From the NCBI GenBank assembly GCA_934476675.1, contig CAKSOE010000007.1:1-64000 (forward strand): a DNA stretch of 64,000 nucleotides, read 5' to 3'. Origin of the DNA: an uncultured Clostridia bacterium. Its GTDB lineage: Bacteria; Bacillota; Clostridia; UBA1381. This document shows, in pieces, positions 32,490 through 40,509 of this stretch. Numbering within the stretch: position 1 is the first letter of the stretch; every line of letters starts with the position of its first letter. The notes under the pieces are model-generated. The model had not been told where the DNA came from and ran no database searches. It worked only from the letters and a program-made list of their open reading frames with translations. Position numbers and translations under genes: made by a program.

Positions 32490-33342
32490 GTTGGAATTTT
32501 CAAGCGGTGAGTATTCGCCGCTTGATACAGACAGCAATTCAAAAATTATATTTTTGCCAGACAGCGCAGAAGTCGTAACAGCAAAAAATTCGGGCGGTTC
32601 AACAGCATTATCGGGTATCAAGCGTATTTCAAAGAACGAGTATGTAAAAGTCGAAACAGGCGAAGTATTCAAGTATAATACGAATGCTAACAAGACGGAT
32701 AATACTGTATCAATTAAGAAATCCTTGAACAATCTGCGTAAGCTGATACTGAATAATTTTGTAGAGTTTGAAAGCATTTTTATAACGCTTACCTACAAAG
32801 ATGAAATGTTTGACTTTACCCAAGCGGTTCAGGATTATACAAAGTTTTTTGAAAGCCTGAAAAAGCATTACAATCATTATAATCTTAAATATTTAAGAAT
32901 TATAGAGCCGACCGACAAAGGCAACTGGCATATTCATATGCTGCTAAAACCCGCTGAAAAGGCAGATAAATTTTATATCAGCCAAGAGACAGTTCAAAAC
33001 ATTTGGAAACATGGCTCTGTTAAGGTAGAGCAGATACATAATATAAAGGGATTGGCAAATTACTTTTGTACATACAGTAATGATGATAAAGCTTTACCCG
33101 AAAAGGCAAAGCCCAAGCACGTTAAAAAACAAGAGCGTTGGAAATACTACCCTTATCGTGCGAGGATTTTTGCAAAGTCAAATGATATAGTATATCCCAA
33201 AACGGTAAAAGCTAAGAGAGGACAGGTGGACGAGCTTCTAAAAGACTATAAAAGGGTTTCGGCAAGTACGCTGACTGTTAAGGACAGCGAAACAGGCAGA
33301 GTTGTGAATAAGGTAAATTATGAGCATTACAAAAAGCGGTAA
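32476..33342 (+). CDS. HUH rolling-circle replication initiator (Rep)
   Basis: Three replication motifs are visible in the 288-residue protein: motif 1 FITLTY (about residues 102-107), the metal-binding HIH of WHIHMLL (His152, His154), and a tyrosine region LANYFCTYS (Tyr196/Tyr200) that should supply the nicking Tyr. Such proteins cut one strand at an origin to start rolling-circle replication of plasmids, phages and some integrative elements. It overlaps the upstream WC-repeat gene by 14 bases and is followed by a terminator. No coupling protein or relaxase is nearby. An origin may lie in or near the noncoding stretch that follows. Confidence 0.85.
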   Translation: MTERKLEFSSGEYSPLDTDSNSKIIFLPDSAEVVTAKNSGGSTALSGIKRISKNEYVKVETGEVFKYNTNANKTDNTVSIKKSLNNLRKLILNNFVEFESIFITLTYKDEMFDFTQAVQDYTKFFESLKKHYNHYNLKYLRIIEPTDKGNWHIHMLLKPAEKADKFYISQETVQNIWKHGSVKVEQIHNIKGLANYFCTYSNDDKALPEKAKPKHVKKQERWKYYPYRARIFAKSNDIVYPKTVKAKRGQVDELLKDYKRVSASTLTVKDSETGRVVNKVNYEHYKKR

Positions 33343-33588
33343 GCCATTCTATTTAATATATTATTATATAACTCAGTCATTTTACTAACCCCCCCTGCTG
33401 CATACCACAGCTGAATATGAGAGCGAACAAGCAAAAAATAAACTGGCGTATTCGTATGTCAGTTTATTTTTATATACGCATAATGCGCCGTTATTTTAGG
33501 TTATACGCAAGCTTAAAAGCAAAACGGTATTGCAATACTGTAACAACGCAAAGCAAGTGATAAAACAAAAGCTATTGGGTATTACGGC
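33343..33588. other. noncoding stretch after rep with hairpins
   Basis: The 246-base stretch contains a C-run near 33389, the rep terminator (33435-33471) and a perfect 12-base palindrome GTATTGCAATAC at 33527-33538. Its place directly after the HUH rep makes it a candidate for a replication or resolution site; no nick site can be assigned. Confidence 0.4.
33435..33471 (+). terminator. terminator of rep operon
   Basis: AAAATAAACTG and its perfect complement CAGTTTATTTT flank a 14-base loop, with a T-run on the plus strand. Confidence 0.7.
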
Positions 33589-33900
33589 TTAGTTGCTTTC
33601 AAGACCCAACAATATATTTACAGCGTGTTGTAAATCAGTATGCTCATGATATGCTTGTATAAGCCTTTTATCATCAGCGCTTAATTCGTTATTATCAAGG
33701 TGAGTGTCAAGAAGCTCACTGGGTGATACGTTTAGGGCATTGCAAATATTAGAAAGCAAATCAACATCGGGTCGGTTTAGACCTTGCTCCCAGTTTGATA
33801 CACGTGAATTAGATACGCCGATTTTATGAGCAAGCTCTTTTTGTGACATATTGTTTTGCTTGCGAAATTTACTTATGCGCTTACCAATCTCATAACTCAT
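33589..33900 (-). CDS. XRE-family repressor
   Basis: The 103-residue protein has an N-terminal HTH_3 domain (IGKRISKFRKQNNMSQKELAHKIGV...VSNWEQGLNRPDVDLLSNIC) and a short helical tail (SADDKRLIQAYHEH). The start at 33900 has GGGAG eight bases upstream. It is divergent from a smaller XRE protein across two promoters and palindromic sites, the layout of a phage-like CI/Cro switch. It probably represses the element's rightward genes (inference). Confidence 0.88.
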   Translation of the reverse strand: MSYEIGKRISKFRKQNNMSQKELAHKIGVSNSRVSNWEQGLNRPDVDLLSNICNALNVSPSELLDTHLDNNELSADDKRLIQAYHEHTDLQHAVNILLGLESN

Positions 33901-33920
33901 TAACATCACTCCCTGCTTAT

Positions 33921-33949
33921 ATTATAGCAGAAAAACTTTAAAACGTCAA
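33921..33949 (-). promoter_or_regulatory. leftward promoter of the XRE repressor
   Basis: Minus-strand TTGACG (33944-33949) and TATAAT (33921-33926) with a 17-base spacer. Confidence 0.75.
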
Positions 33950-33978
33950 TAAAAATTCAGAAAATATTGAAAAAAGTC

Positions 33979-34007
33979 TTGACATTACAGTTAAACTGAT
34001 ATATAAT
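33979..34007 (+). promoter_or_regulatory. rightward promoter of the Cro-like gene
   Basis: TTGACA (33979-33984) and TATAAT (34002-34007) with a 17-base spacer that contains a palindromic operator. Confidence 0.8.
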
Positions 34008-34031
34008 ATTTATAAATACAGTTATGCTGTA
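33988..34031. promoter_or_regulatory. two operator-like palindromes
   Basis: CAGTTAAACTG (33988-33998) lies inside the rightward promoter spacer, and TACAGTTATGCTGTA (34017-34031) lies just after the -10. Both share ACAGTT and are likely binding sites of the flanking XRE proteins. Confidence 0.6.
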
Positions 34032-34053
34032 ATTTAGAAAGGAGTGATACAGA

Positions 34054-34263
34054 ATGCACGTATATGAAAAGGTACGGGAATACATAACAAGTCATGGTAT
34101 AAAGCAAACGGTTATAGCAAGAAAATGCGGAATATCAACAGCGACATTCAATGCAATTTTAAACGGCAAGCGAACTATGTACGCTGACGATTTGAGAGCA
34201 ATATGCTTTGCGCTTGACGTTAGCCCTGAATTGTTTATTGAATTTCAAAAATTAAGCGCATGA
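34054..34263 (+). CDS. small XRE-type (Cro-like) regulator
   Basis: The 69-residue protein is almost all one HTH domain: VREYITSHGIKQTVIARKCGISTATFNAILNGKRTM..DDLRAICFALDV. It is the size of Cro-like proteins and lies opposite the larger XRE repressor. RBS AAGGAGTG precedes the ATG. It is the first gene of the rightward operon of the element. Confidence 0.82.
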   Translation: MHVYEKVREYITSHGIKQTVIARKCGISTATFNAILNGKRTMYADDLRAICFALDVSPELFIEFQKLSA

Positions 34264-34284
34264 TTATAAAGGAGTTTTTAGAAA

Positions 34285-34449
34285 ATGAAAGAATTTAAAG
34301 TAACATTTATGGTTGACGGCAAAAGAACCGAAGAATATGTAACGGCTAACGGGGGAAGCGACGCACGTAAAATTATAGAGAAGCGATTTGGTAATTGTAA
34401 AGTAGTGATTATCAATGTACAAGATATAACTAATGGTTTTTATTGCTGA
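34285..34449 (+). CDS. small hypothetical protein (54 aa)
   Basis: It follows the Cro-like gene by 21 bases with RBS GGAG. The sequence begins MKEFKVTFMVDGKRTEEYV and ends IINVQDITNGFYC. The compact beta-alpha-beta pattern resembles short element-encoded proteins (for instance those with double-stranded RNA-binding-like or 'GNAT-tail' pieces), but no family can be assigned. Confidence 0.6.
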   Translation: MKEFKVTFMVDGKRTEEYVTANGGSDARKIIEKRFGNCKVVIINVQDITNGFYC

Positions 34450-34520
34450 TAACTACGGTGCAAGATTAATATTACTAACCACTATGTTTTGAGTTTAGTT
34501 GGTACGTTATTAAAAAGATG
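34443..34520 (+). repeat. imperfect direct repeat, copy 1
   Basis: This intergenic stretch (core TTGCTGATA..TACGGTG..ATTAATATTAC, then TTTAGTTGGTACGTTATTAAAA) is found again in diverged form at 35621-35705, on the other side of the zinc-ribbon gene. Confidence 0.6.
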
Positions 34521-34555
34521 AATATAAATATAGAAAAGTAAGGGGAATTGAAATA

Positions 34556-35563
34556 ATGGATAATTATTGTACTAAATGCGGCAACAAGTTAGAACCAGGT
34601 CAAAAGGTTTGTGCCCGTTGCGGTAATCGAGTTAACGGAACTGTTTTAAATGATTTTGCTGATAAGATAAAAGCTTATGATTATAAAGGCAAAGCAGAGG
34701 AATTAAAAGTCAAAGCCAACGAGACCATGGATAAGGTCAAAAGTTATGATTATAAGGAAAAGACCGACAAAATTGCTGAAACAGTTAAAAATTATGCCGA
34801 TAAAGCAAAAGATGTTTCAGATACGATTATGACCTATGACTATAAGACAGAAAGTGAAAATATAAAGAAAGGCGGCATAAAGTATTTTTGGAATAGGCAT
34901 AAAAAATTGTCGGTATGTGTAGTGTGTTTTATTGCAGTAATTGGCATATTTACATGTGTTAACCACAAAAAAATTACTGTATCAGACAATGAACCAAAAC
35001 AAGAATATAATAGTAATGCGGTTGATGATAATAATAGTATCGTACAAAATAATCGCTTTACTTGTACGAGAACTGAATTTATAAAAAAATATGATGAATT
35101 ACATAACAAATTAGACGATAATCCATATTTAACGGATACTCTTGCTGATTGTAAATATTATACTAGTGAGCCTAATGCAAGTACTTTGGAAATGCAACCT
35201 AACGCATATAAAGAATATATATATGACACAACGTTATATTCATCAGATGATACAAGAGCAAAAAGCAGCGTGAATATTGCTGTCGATAAAAATGATAATG
35301 TGGTTCTTGTTTCGATTTTTAGATTCGGGCATGCGATACAAACAAAAGAAGCAAAACAACATTACATGTATGCAGATTGTACAGCAGCATATATGGCTGT
35401 AACAGGTACGACAAGTATTGATGCAGCCAAGGACGAATTATATGATGTATATTGCTCATCAAAAATAAGAAAAAGAGACAAATATGAGTATGGTTACAAT
35501 GAAAGAGATGATAAAAATGGTAGTTATGACACAGGTTTTTATATAAAAATTATAAATCAGTAA
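34556..35563 (+). CDS. zinc-ribbon single-pass membrane protein
   Basis: The 335-residue protein begins with a zinc ribbon, CTKCGNKLEPGQKVCARCGN (residues 5-24). Next is a charged helical region with three YDYK units (near residues 41, 61 and 97), then a transmembrane helix (about residues 118-138, LSVCVVCFIAVIGIFTCV). An extracellular C-terminal domain of about 190 residues follows, with a few cysteines. The ribbon would face the cytoplasm. I do not recognise the C-terminal domain. The gene is flanked by imperfect direct repeats (34443 and 35621), suggesting it was added to the element as a unit. It parallels the zinc-ribbon membrane proteins of region 1. Confidence 0.72.
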   Translation: MDNYCTKCGNKLEPGQKVCARCGNRVNGTVLNDFADKIKAYDYKGKAEELKVKANETMDKVKSYDYKEKTDKIAETVKNYADKAKDVSDTIMTYDYKTESENIKKGGIKYFWNRHKKLSVCVVCFIAVIGIFTCVNHKKITVSDNEPKQEYNSNAVDDNNSIVQNNRFTCTRTEFIKKYDELHNKLDDNPYLTDTLADCKYYTSEPNASTLEMQPNAYKEYIYDTTLYSSDDTRAKSSVNIAVDKNDNVVLVSIFRFGHAIQTKEAKQHYMYADCTAAYMAVTGTTSIDAAKDELYDVYCSSKIRKRDKYEYGYNERDDKNGSYDTGFYIKIINQ

Positions 35564-35620
35564 GTTAATTTAAAAACATGCTGGCTTAATTACGCTATGA
35601 AACATTTATTAGAAGATTTA

Positions 35621-35705
35621 TAATTGCTGATATTAATTACGGTGTAGAATTAATATTACAAGAGGTATTATATCCAAGTTTAATTGGTGTGTATTATTAA
35701 AAGAC
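35621..35705 (+). repeat. imperfect direct repeat, copy 2
   Basis: Diverged copy of 34443-34520 (TTGCTGATA..TTACGGTG..ATTAATATTAC, then GTTTAATTGGTGTGTATTATTAAAA), after the zinc-ribbon membrane gene. Confidence 0.6.
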
Positions 35706-35753
35706 AAAGATACTATATACATTGTAAAACGCAGATTAATACAATAAATTAAG

Positions 35754-35784
35754 AAGTACCTTTTACATAAGAGGTACTTTTTAA
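35754..35784 (+). terminator. terminator
   Basis: AAGTACC / GGTACTT stem with a TTTTT tail, after the zinc-ribbon membrane gene. Confidence 0.7.
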
Positions 35785-35810
35785 TTCAGGAAAAAGCGAG
35801 GTGAGGGACA

Positions 35811-36023
35811 ATGAAAATATTATTTAACGAAAGCGGAGAAAGCAAAACTATAATGTCATATAGTGAGCAGGTAGAAGAAATGCTTAATACTTTGGAAACA
35901 GGCATAGCGGATATGAAACAGTCAAACGGTTTGTACGATTCAAGTATTTTTGTTTGTAAGTTAATCAATTTTAGAAACGGTATAGACGATTTAATTGATG
36001 ATTTAGCTTTTAATTGTATATGA
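35811..36023 (+). CDS. small hypothetical protein (70 aa)
   Basis: The 70-residue acidic protein begins MKILFNESGESKTIMSYSEQ and is predicted mostly helical (VEEMLNTLETGIADMKQ; KLINFRNGIDDLIDDLAF). RBS AGGTGAGG precedes the ATG and a strong terminator follows. It has no clear homologue that I recognise. Position in a mobile element suggests an accessory role. Confidence 0.68.
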   Translation: MKILFNESGESKTIMSYSEQVEEMLNTLETGIADMKQSNGLYDSSIFVCKLINFRNGIDDLIDDLAFNCI

Positions 36024-36037
36024 TAATCCTCCCCAAG

Positions 36038-36066
36038 ACAGCCGCCCGACAAGCGGCTGTTTTTTT
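36038..36066 (+). terminator. strong rho-independent terminator
   Basis: ACAGCCGC / GCGGCTGT stem followed by TTTTTTT. It separates the accessory genes from the recombinases. Confidence 0.9.
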
Positions 36067-36174
36067 GCGTTTGTTTAAGTGTACTTTTATAAATACTGCA
36101 ATCGGCGGTGATTTTTAAAGATATTTGCGTTTTTAAAGATATATAAATAATTTATAAATATTTTTTAAAACAGG

Positions 36175-36203
36175 TTGACTTTTACAAAGAAATATCATAT
36201 AAT
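36175..36203 (+). promoter_or_regulatory. promoter of the recombinase pair
   Basis: TTGACT (36175-36180) and TATAAT (36198-36203) with a 17-base spacer. Confidence 0.75.
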
Positions 36204-36240
36204 ATACGTGTAAGAAAAAAATAAAGGGAGCGTATGCAAT

Positions 36241-36867
36241 ATGAAAAATTTAATATTCGGATATGTTCGTGTTTCTAGTGCAGACCAAAACGAAGAACGG
36301 CAACTGCAAGACTTGAAAAATGCAGGAGTTGAAGAAAGAAACATTTTTATAGATAAAGCAAGCGGCAAAACCTTTGAGCGTGATAGCTATAAAGCTATGA
36401 TTAGCAGATTAAGAGAGGGCGATTTGGTTGTTATTGCTTCATTGGATAGACTGGGAAGAAGTTATATAGAAATTCAAAAGCAATGGAGCTATATTACGCA
36501 GACAATAAAAGCAGATATTAAAATTTTAGATATGCCGCTGCTTGATACAAGCACAGCTACTGAAAATATAGACAGACGATTTATAGCTGATTTGGTTTTA
36601 CAGATATTATGTTACACAGCAGAGAAAGAAAGAGAGAACATTCGCAAGCGACAGCGGCAAGGAATTGATGTAATGCCGATTGTTGACGGTCAAAGGGTAT
36701 CGACAAAAACAGGCAGACCGACAGGACGACCGAGAGCAGTTAAGCCCGACAACTGGAACGAAATATATACACGCTGGCAAAACAAAGAAATAACAGCCGT
36801 AAAGGCTATGGAGATTTTGAATTTAAAGCCGAATACTTTTTATAAATTTGCGGCAAGTGAGAAATAA
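36241..36867 (+). CDS. small serine recombinase (resolvase/invertase type)
   Basis: The 208-residue protein starts FGYVRVSSADQNEERQL, with the catalytic Ser in YVRVSS. DRLGRSYIEI (about residues 65-75) and the AEKERENIRKRQRQGI helix are typical of the family. The C-terminus carries a short HTH (TAVKAMEILNLKPNTFYKF). It is the size of Tn3-type resolvases and Hin-type invertases. It may resolve replication intermediates made by the HUH Rep or set the orientation of a segment. RBS GGGAG. It stands 28 bases before a large serine recombinase. Confidence 0.92.
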   Translation: MKNLIFGYVRVSSADQNEERQLQDLKNAGVEERNIFIDKASGKTFERDSYKAMISRLREGDLVVIASLDRLGRSYIEIQKQWSYITQTIKADIKILDMPLLDTSTATENIDRRFIADLVLQILCYTAEKERENIRKRQRQGIDVMPIVDGQRVSTKTGRPTGRPRAVKPDNWNEIYTRWQNKEITAVKAMEILNLKPNTFYKFAASEK

Positions 36868-36895
36868 AAACTATGATATGTAAGGAGTAACAACT

Positions 36896-38422
36896 ATGTA
36901 TGCAGTAATATACGCACGATACAGCAGTGATAAACAACGTGAAGAATCTATTGAGGGGCAATTGGAAGTATGCCGTAAATATGCCGAAAGCAACGGTTAT
37001 GAAATTATTGATACATATATAGACCGTGCCAAAAGTGCAAAGACAGATGACCGCCCATATTTTTTAAAGATGATTAAGGACAGTGAAGAAAAACATTTTC
37101 AAGCTATAATTGTATATCAGCTTGATAGATTTTCACGCAACAGATATGATAGCGCAAAATATAAAACTATTTTAAAGAGAAATGGGGTTACGGTTTATTC
37201 GGCAAATGAAAATATTGCCGATAATGCAAGCGGAGTATTGCTTGAAAGCCTTATAGAAGGACTATCAGAATATTACAGTGCCGAATTAGCCGAGAAAGTT
37301 AATCGGGGTATGAATGTTAATGCTAAAAAATGTCTTTCAAACGGCGGCACTACCCCTCTTGGTTACAAGATAGAAAATCATAAATATGTTATAGATAAGC
37401 AAATGGCACCCGTTATAAAAGAAATATTTGAAAAATATGCCGACGGTGTAACAATAAAAGAAATTTGCGCCGATTTGAACGCCAGAGGTATTAAAAAGCC
37501 AAACGGAACTACATTTAATAAAAATTCATTTAGCGCTATATTAAAAAACAGAAAGTATTTAGGGATATACATATTTAGGGATATAGAAAAACCCGGTGGT
37601 ATGCCGCAAATAATTGATGAAGATTTATTCAATAAGGTTGCAGAAAGAATGAAAGCAAACAAATTAGCTCCCGCCCGAACAAGAGCAAAAGCCGAATATT
37701 TGCTTACGGGCAAGCTGTTTTGCGGCTACTGCAAAGAAATGATGATAGGACACAGTTCAAATAAAACGAGTAAGAATGGTATAATATATAATTATTATAA
37801 ATGCAAAAACAGTGGCAGAAGTAAATCGTGTCATAAGAAAATGGTGATGAAAGATTATATAGAGGACGCTGTCATTGATGAATGCCGTAAAATTCTTACA
37901 CCCTCAAATATAAAGAAAATAGCAAAGGAAGTATCGAAAATATCAAAAAATTATGATGATACCACTGAATTGAAAAGACTGGATATGTGTGTAAAAGCAA
38001 AAGAAGCTGAAATAGAAAATCAAATGAAGTCGCTTCGACTTTGTAGTGTTGATTCGGTACGTAACATGATTTTCAGCGATTTAGAAATTCTATCAAAAGA
38101 ATTGGAAAATTTAAAATTACAGCTTACCAAAGAGCAAAGTCGCCATAAAATTATAACTCCCGAACAGGTCGAAGCGTTTTTAACTGCCTTATCAAATGGA
38201 AATATAAATGATATAGTATATTGCAGAACGCTTATTAAAGTATTGGTAAATAAAATCTACTTGTATGATGATAAAGTCACGATAACATTTAATTCGGGCG
38301 ATGAAGAAGTGACAATCACCGACAAACTGCTCTCAAAAATAGAAACAGGATTAAATAGTGATTCAGTTTGTTTATTAAACCATGAGGTGTACCACGAAAC
38401 ACCGCATAAACACTACGTTTAA
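36896..38422 (+). CDS. large serine recombinase (integrase)
   Basis: The 508-residue protein has a resolvase-type catalytic domain (YARYSSDKQREESIEGQ with the nucleophilic Ser; VYQLDRFSRNRYDS), a recombinase domain (TTPLGYKIEN...GVTIKEICADLNARGIKKPNG), a zinc beta-ribbon with CGYC...CKNSGRSKSC, and a C-terminal coiled coil. This is the architecture of phage-type integrases that join attP and attB. It is most likely the enzyme that inserted the element. RBS AAGGAG. Confidence 0.95.
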   Translation: MYAVIYARYSSDKQREESIEGQLEVCRKYAESNGYEIIDTYIDRAKSAKTDDRPYFLKMIKDSEEKHFQAIIVYQLDRFSRNRYDSAKYKTILKRNGVTVYSANENIADNASGVLLESLIEGLSEYYSAELAEKVNRGMNVNAKKCLSNGGTTPLGYKIENHKYVIDKQMAPVIKEIFEKYADGVTIKEICADLNARGIKKPNGTTFNKNSFSAILKNRKYLGIYIFRDIEKPGGMPQIIDEDLFNKVAERMKANKLAPARTRAKAEYLLTGKLFCGYCKEMMIGHSSNKTSKNGIIYNYYKCKNSGRSKSCHKKMVMKDYIEDAVIDECRKILTPSNIKKIAKEVSKISKNYDDTTELKRLDMCVKAKEAEIENQMKSLRLCSVDSVRNMIFSDLEILSKELENLKLQLTKEQSRHKIITPEQVEAFLTALSNGNINDIVYCRTLIKVLVNKIYLYDDKVTITFNSGDEEVTITDKLLSKIETGLNSDSVCLLNHEVYHETPHKHYV

Positions 38423-38604
38423 GCGGTGTTTTTATTTTTGTAAAAATCCTAAAATTTCACTTCTGACTATATTTTGACTATCAGAGCAAAAATTTTTGAC
38501 TATATTTTTGCCATTAAAAATGCCTGTCGGAACGATGAATAAAAGATGAATATATTGCATAATAAACCGAGGGTGTAATTTGTGTTACACCCTCAGCGTA
38601 TCAT
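38423..38604. other. right edge of the element, noncoding
   Basis: Contains the 3' hairpin of the integrase gene (CACCGCTTAAACG side, near 38400-38430) and a GAGGGTGTAA / TTACACCCTC stem at 38569-38594. The junction probably lies here, but no att core could be recognised. Confidence 0.4.
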
Positions 38605-38700
38605 TTACTTTTTTGTGGCAGCAGGTTTTTTATATTTTTTAGGATAATACTTTTTAATTATTTCCTCTTTGGCATAATCCCCTGCATCTTTATTACTTAC
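38605..38700 (-). pseudogene. C-terminal gene fragment
   Basis: A short minus-strand frame reads VSNKDAGDYAKEEIIKKYYPKKYKKPAATKK and stops at 38605. It has no start or RBS of its own and abuts the beta-lactamase-like fragment in another frame. It looks like the tail of a lost gene; family unknown. Confidence 0.4.
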
Positions 38701-38945
38701 TATGTGCGGATTACTTCAAGAAATTTTATGTAATCCTCCGCCGTTGATACGCAGCCGTCTTCGCCGCTTTCATACTTTGTACCTATTCTGAATACATTGT
38801 CCTTTGTACATTCCTCAACCTTATCGGTTTCGAGATTATATTTATGGTGATTAACAAGCTTATTTGTTTCATCAATCAGAAAAACTGAATTTTCCATTCC
38901 GCACACGTCAAAAATGTTCTTTTTTGACAACTGCAGAAACTGCAT
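38700..38945 (-). pseudogene. remnant of a serine beta-lactamase-family (class C-like) gene
   Basis: The 81-residue frame contains KKNIFDVCGMENSVFL and KYESGEDGCVSTAEDYIKFLE. These match the part of beta-lactamase-family serine hydrolases with 'NIFEPLGM..T' and 'ESGGGGLVSTAEDY.KFL'. The N-terminal SxxK half and the C-terminal end are missing, and there is no RBS. It is therefore a degraded fragment at the edge of the integrated element, next to another gene tail. Confidence 0.6.
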
Positions 38946-39033
38946 ATAATCCGATACTTGACAACTGCGCTGAAATATAATATAATAATATAAATTATGC
39001 CGTTGTATAAGCGGTATTTCGGAGGTATATCAT

Positions 39034-39516
39034 ATGCAGGAATGTCGGACAGGCGGCATGAGGGAATTTATTTTTTCCGTCATATGGTCGGTATTGATTT
39101 TGTTTTTCGGAAGATACATCATTTTTATGCTTCCTGCGTACAAAATAGCCGGCGCGATTTTTACCGTCATACTTTTCTGCATACTCGGCTTTTTCGTACT
39201 CACAAGGTATGCCGCCGTTTTTACATACACGCTTAAAGGCTATAATCTCAGAATCAACCGCAGAATAGGCGGCAGAAACAAGGAGCTTGAAATAAAACTG
39301 TCCGAGGCTGAAAGCATTTACAAACACAAGCCGCACGTGCATTTAAAGCGGCGCTGTATATATATGATGTGCTCGAGTGTTTTTTTGTGCAAAAAACGCA
39401 GATATATCGTGTACCGACACGGCAGTATACACGGAATGATAGTATTTGAACCATCCGGGGAAATGTTTCGTAAAATCAATGAGCTTATGCAGGGGGCACA
39501 AACAGATAAGGAGTAA
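39034..39516 (+). CDS. two-helix membrane protein with PH-like cytoplasmic tail
   Basis: The 160-residue protein has two N-terminal membrane helices (FIFSVIWSVLILFFG and AGAIFTVILFCILGFFVL), then a basic cytoplasmic domain with beta-strand character (TYTLKGYNLRINRRIGGR...RRYIVYRHGSIHGMIVF) resembling bacterial PH-type domains. RBS GGAGG. It lies six bases before ricT and is probably in the same operon. Function unknown. Confidence 0.75.
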   Translation: MQECRTGGMREFIFSVIWSVLILFFGRYIIFMLPAYKIAGAIFTVILFCILGFFVLTRYAAVFTYTLKGYNLRINRRIGGRNKELEIKLSEAESIYKHKPHVHLKRRCIYMMCSSVFLCKKRRYIVYRHGSIHGMIVFEPSGEMFRKINELMQGAQTDKE

Positions 39517-39522
39517 ACCGTA

Positions 39523-40374
39523 ATGGTAGATATAATCGGAGTAAAATTTAAGCAGTCGGGTAAAATGTACTATTTTGACCCGATGGGATTTGAAATACAC
39601 GAGGGCGACCACGTAATCGTGGAAACAAGCCGCGGCGTGGAATACGGCAACGTGGTTTCCGGCAGAAAGCAGATTGATGCCAATGTGCTGTCAAAGCCGT
39701 TAAAAGGCGTGTTGCGCATTGCTACGAAAGAGGACGAGCAGCGCCGTTTGGAGGTTAAGCAAAAGGAAAAAGATGCTTTTTCAGTGTGTCTTGAAAAAAT
39801 CAGAGAACACAAACTGGAAATGAAGCTGATTGACGCAGAATACACTTTTGATTGCAGTAAACTGCTTTTCTACTTCACCGCCGACGGAAGAATAGACTTC
39901 CGCGAACTGGTAAAAGACCTTGCAACAGTATTCAGAACAAGAATCGAACTGCGTCAGATAGGCGTCAGAGACGAATCCAAGGCAATCGGCAGTATAGGCG
40001 CGTGCGGCAGAAATCTGTGTTGTTCACAGTTTCTTGACGAATTTGTTCCCGTATCGATTAAAATGGCAAAAGAACAGGGGTTATCCCTTAATCCCACAAA
40101 AATTTCCGGTGCGTGCGGCAGACTGATGTGCTGTCTTAAATACGAACAGGATATGTATGAGGAACTGTCTGATGAGGCTCCCAAGCAGGGCGATACGGTG
40201 GATACGGAATACGGCGAAGGTGTTGTTGAGTCAATATCGCTGCTCCGAAGGATTGCAAAGGTTAAGTTTGAAACAGAAGCTGAAAAAACCATTCGCGACA
40301 TAACTTTTGACGACATAAAACCCGTCAAAGCGCGAAAAAAACACAAGCAATCCCACAAAGAAAAGAAAGATTAA
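39523..40374 (+). CDS. ricT: PSP1/RicT-family protein
   Basis: The 283-residue protein has the PSP1 (YaaT) domain: VEYGNVVSGRKQID, TADGRIDFRELVKDLA, RIELRQIGVRDE and the cysteine motifs CGRNLCC and CGRLMCC (about residues 162-206). In B. subtilis RicT joins RicA and RicF in a complex with 4Fe-4S clusters that speeds sporulation, competence and RNase Y processing. A YlbF-type partner is encoded at 53888 in this window. The basic tail ends KHKQSHKEKKD. RBS AAGGAG. Confidence 0.93.
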   Translation: MVDIIGVKFKQSGKMYYFDPMGFEIHEGDHVIVETSRGVEYGNVVSGRKQIDANVLSKPLKGVLRIATKEDEQRRLEVKQKEKDAFSVCLEKIREHKLEMKLIDAEYTFDCSKLLFYFTADGRIDFRELVKDLATVFRTRIELRQIGVRDESKAIGSIGACGRNLCCSQFLDEFVPVSIKMAKEQGLSLNPTKISGACGRLMCCLKYEQDMYEELSDEAPKQGDTVDTEYGEGVVESISLLRRIAKVKFETEAEKTIRDITFDDIKPVKARKKHKQSHKEKKD

Positions 40375-40429
40375 TAATCTTATACAAAATATTACGGTTC
40401 TTATTGCATAATATTCCACAATAAAACTA

Positions 40430-40458
40430 TTGAAGTATTTAAAAAAATGTGGTACAAT
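40430..40458 (+). promoter_or_regulatory. promoter of the ferredoxin gene
   Basis: TTGAAG (40430-40435) and TACAAT (40453-40458) with a 17-base spacer, about 50 bases before the ferredoxin start. Confidence 0.65.
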
Positions 40459-40509
40459 CACTGTATAGAACCGTGCTATAATACGGCAGATTAAGGAGGT
40501 GTATCTGTA

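Larger units (their letters stand above)
30450..38640. mobile_element. integrated element with HUH Rep and two serine recombinases
   Basis: The stretch is visibly more A+T-rich than the flanking genome. It contains element-type genes: an HUH rolling-circle Rep (32476), a divergent pair of XRE regulators, a small resolvase/invertase (36241) and a large serine recombinase (36896). It also has several short unfamiliar genes. No relaxase, conjugation or capsid gene is seen, so it may be a small mobilised or cryptic integrative element. The outer boundaries are approximate; I could not identify attL/attR. tRNA-Lys on the left is intact with its own terminator, so it is not obviously the target. 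Confidence 0.7.
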
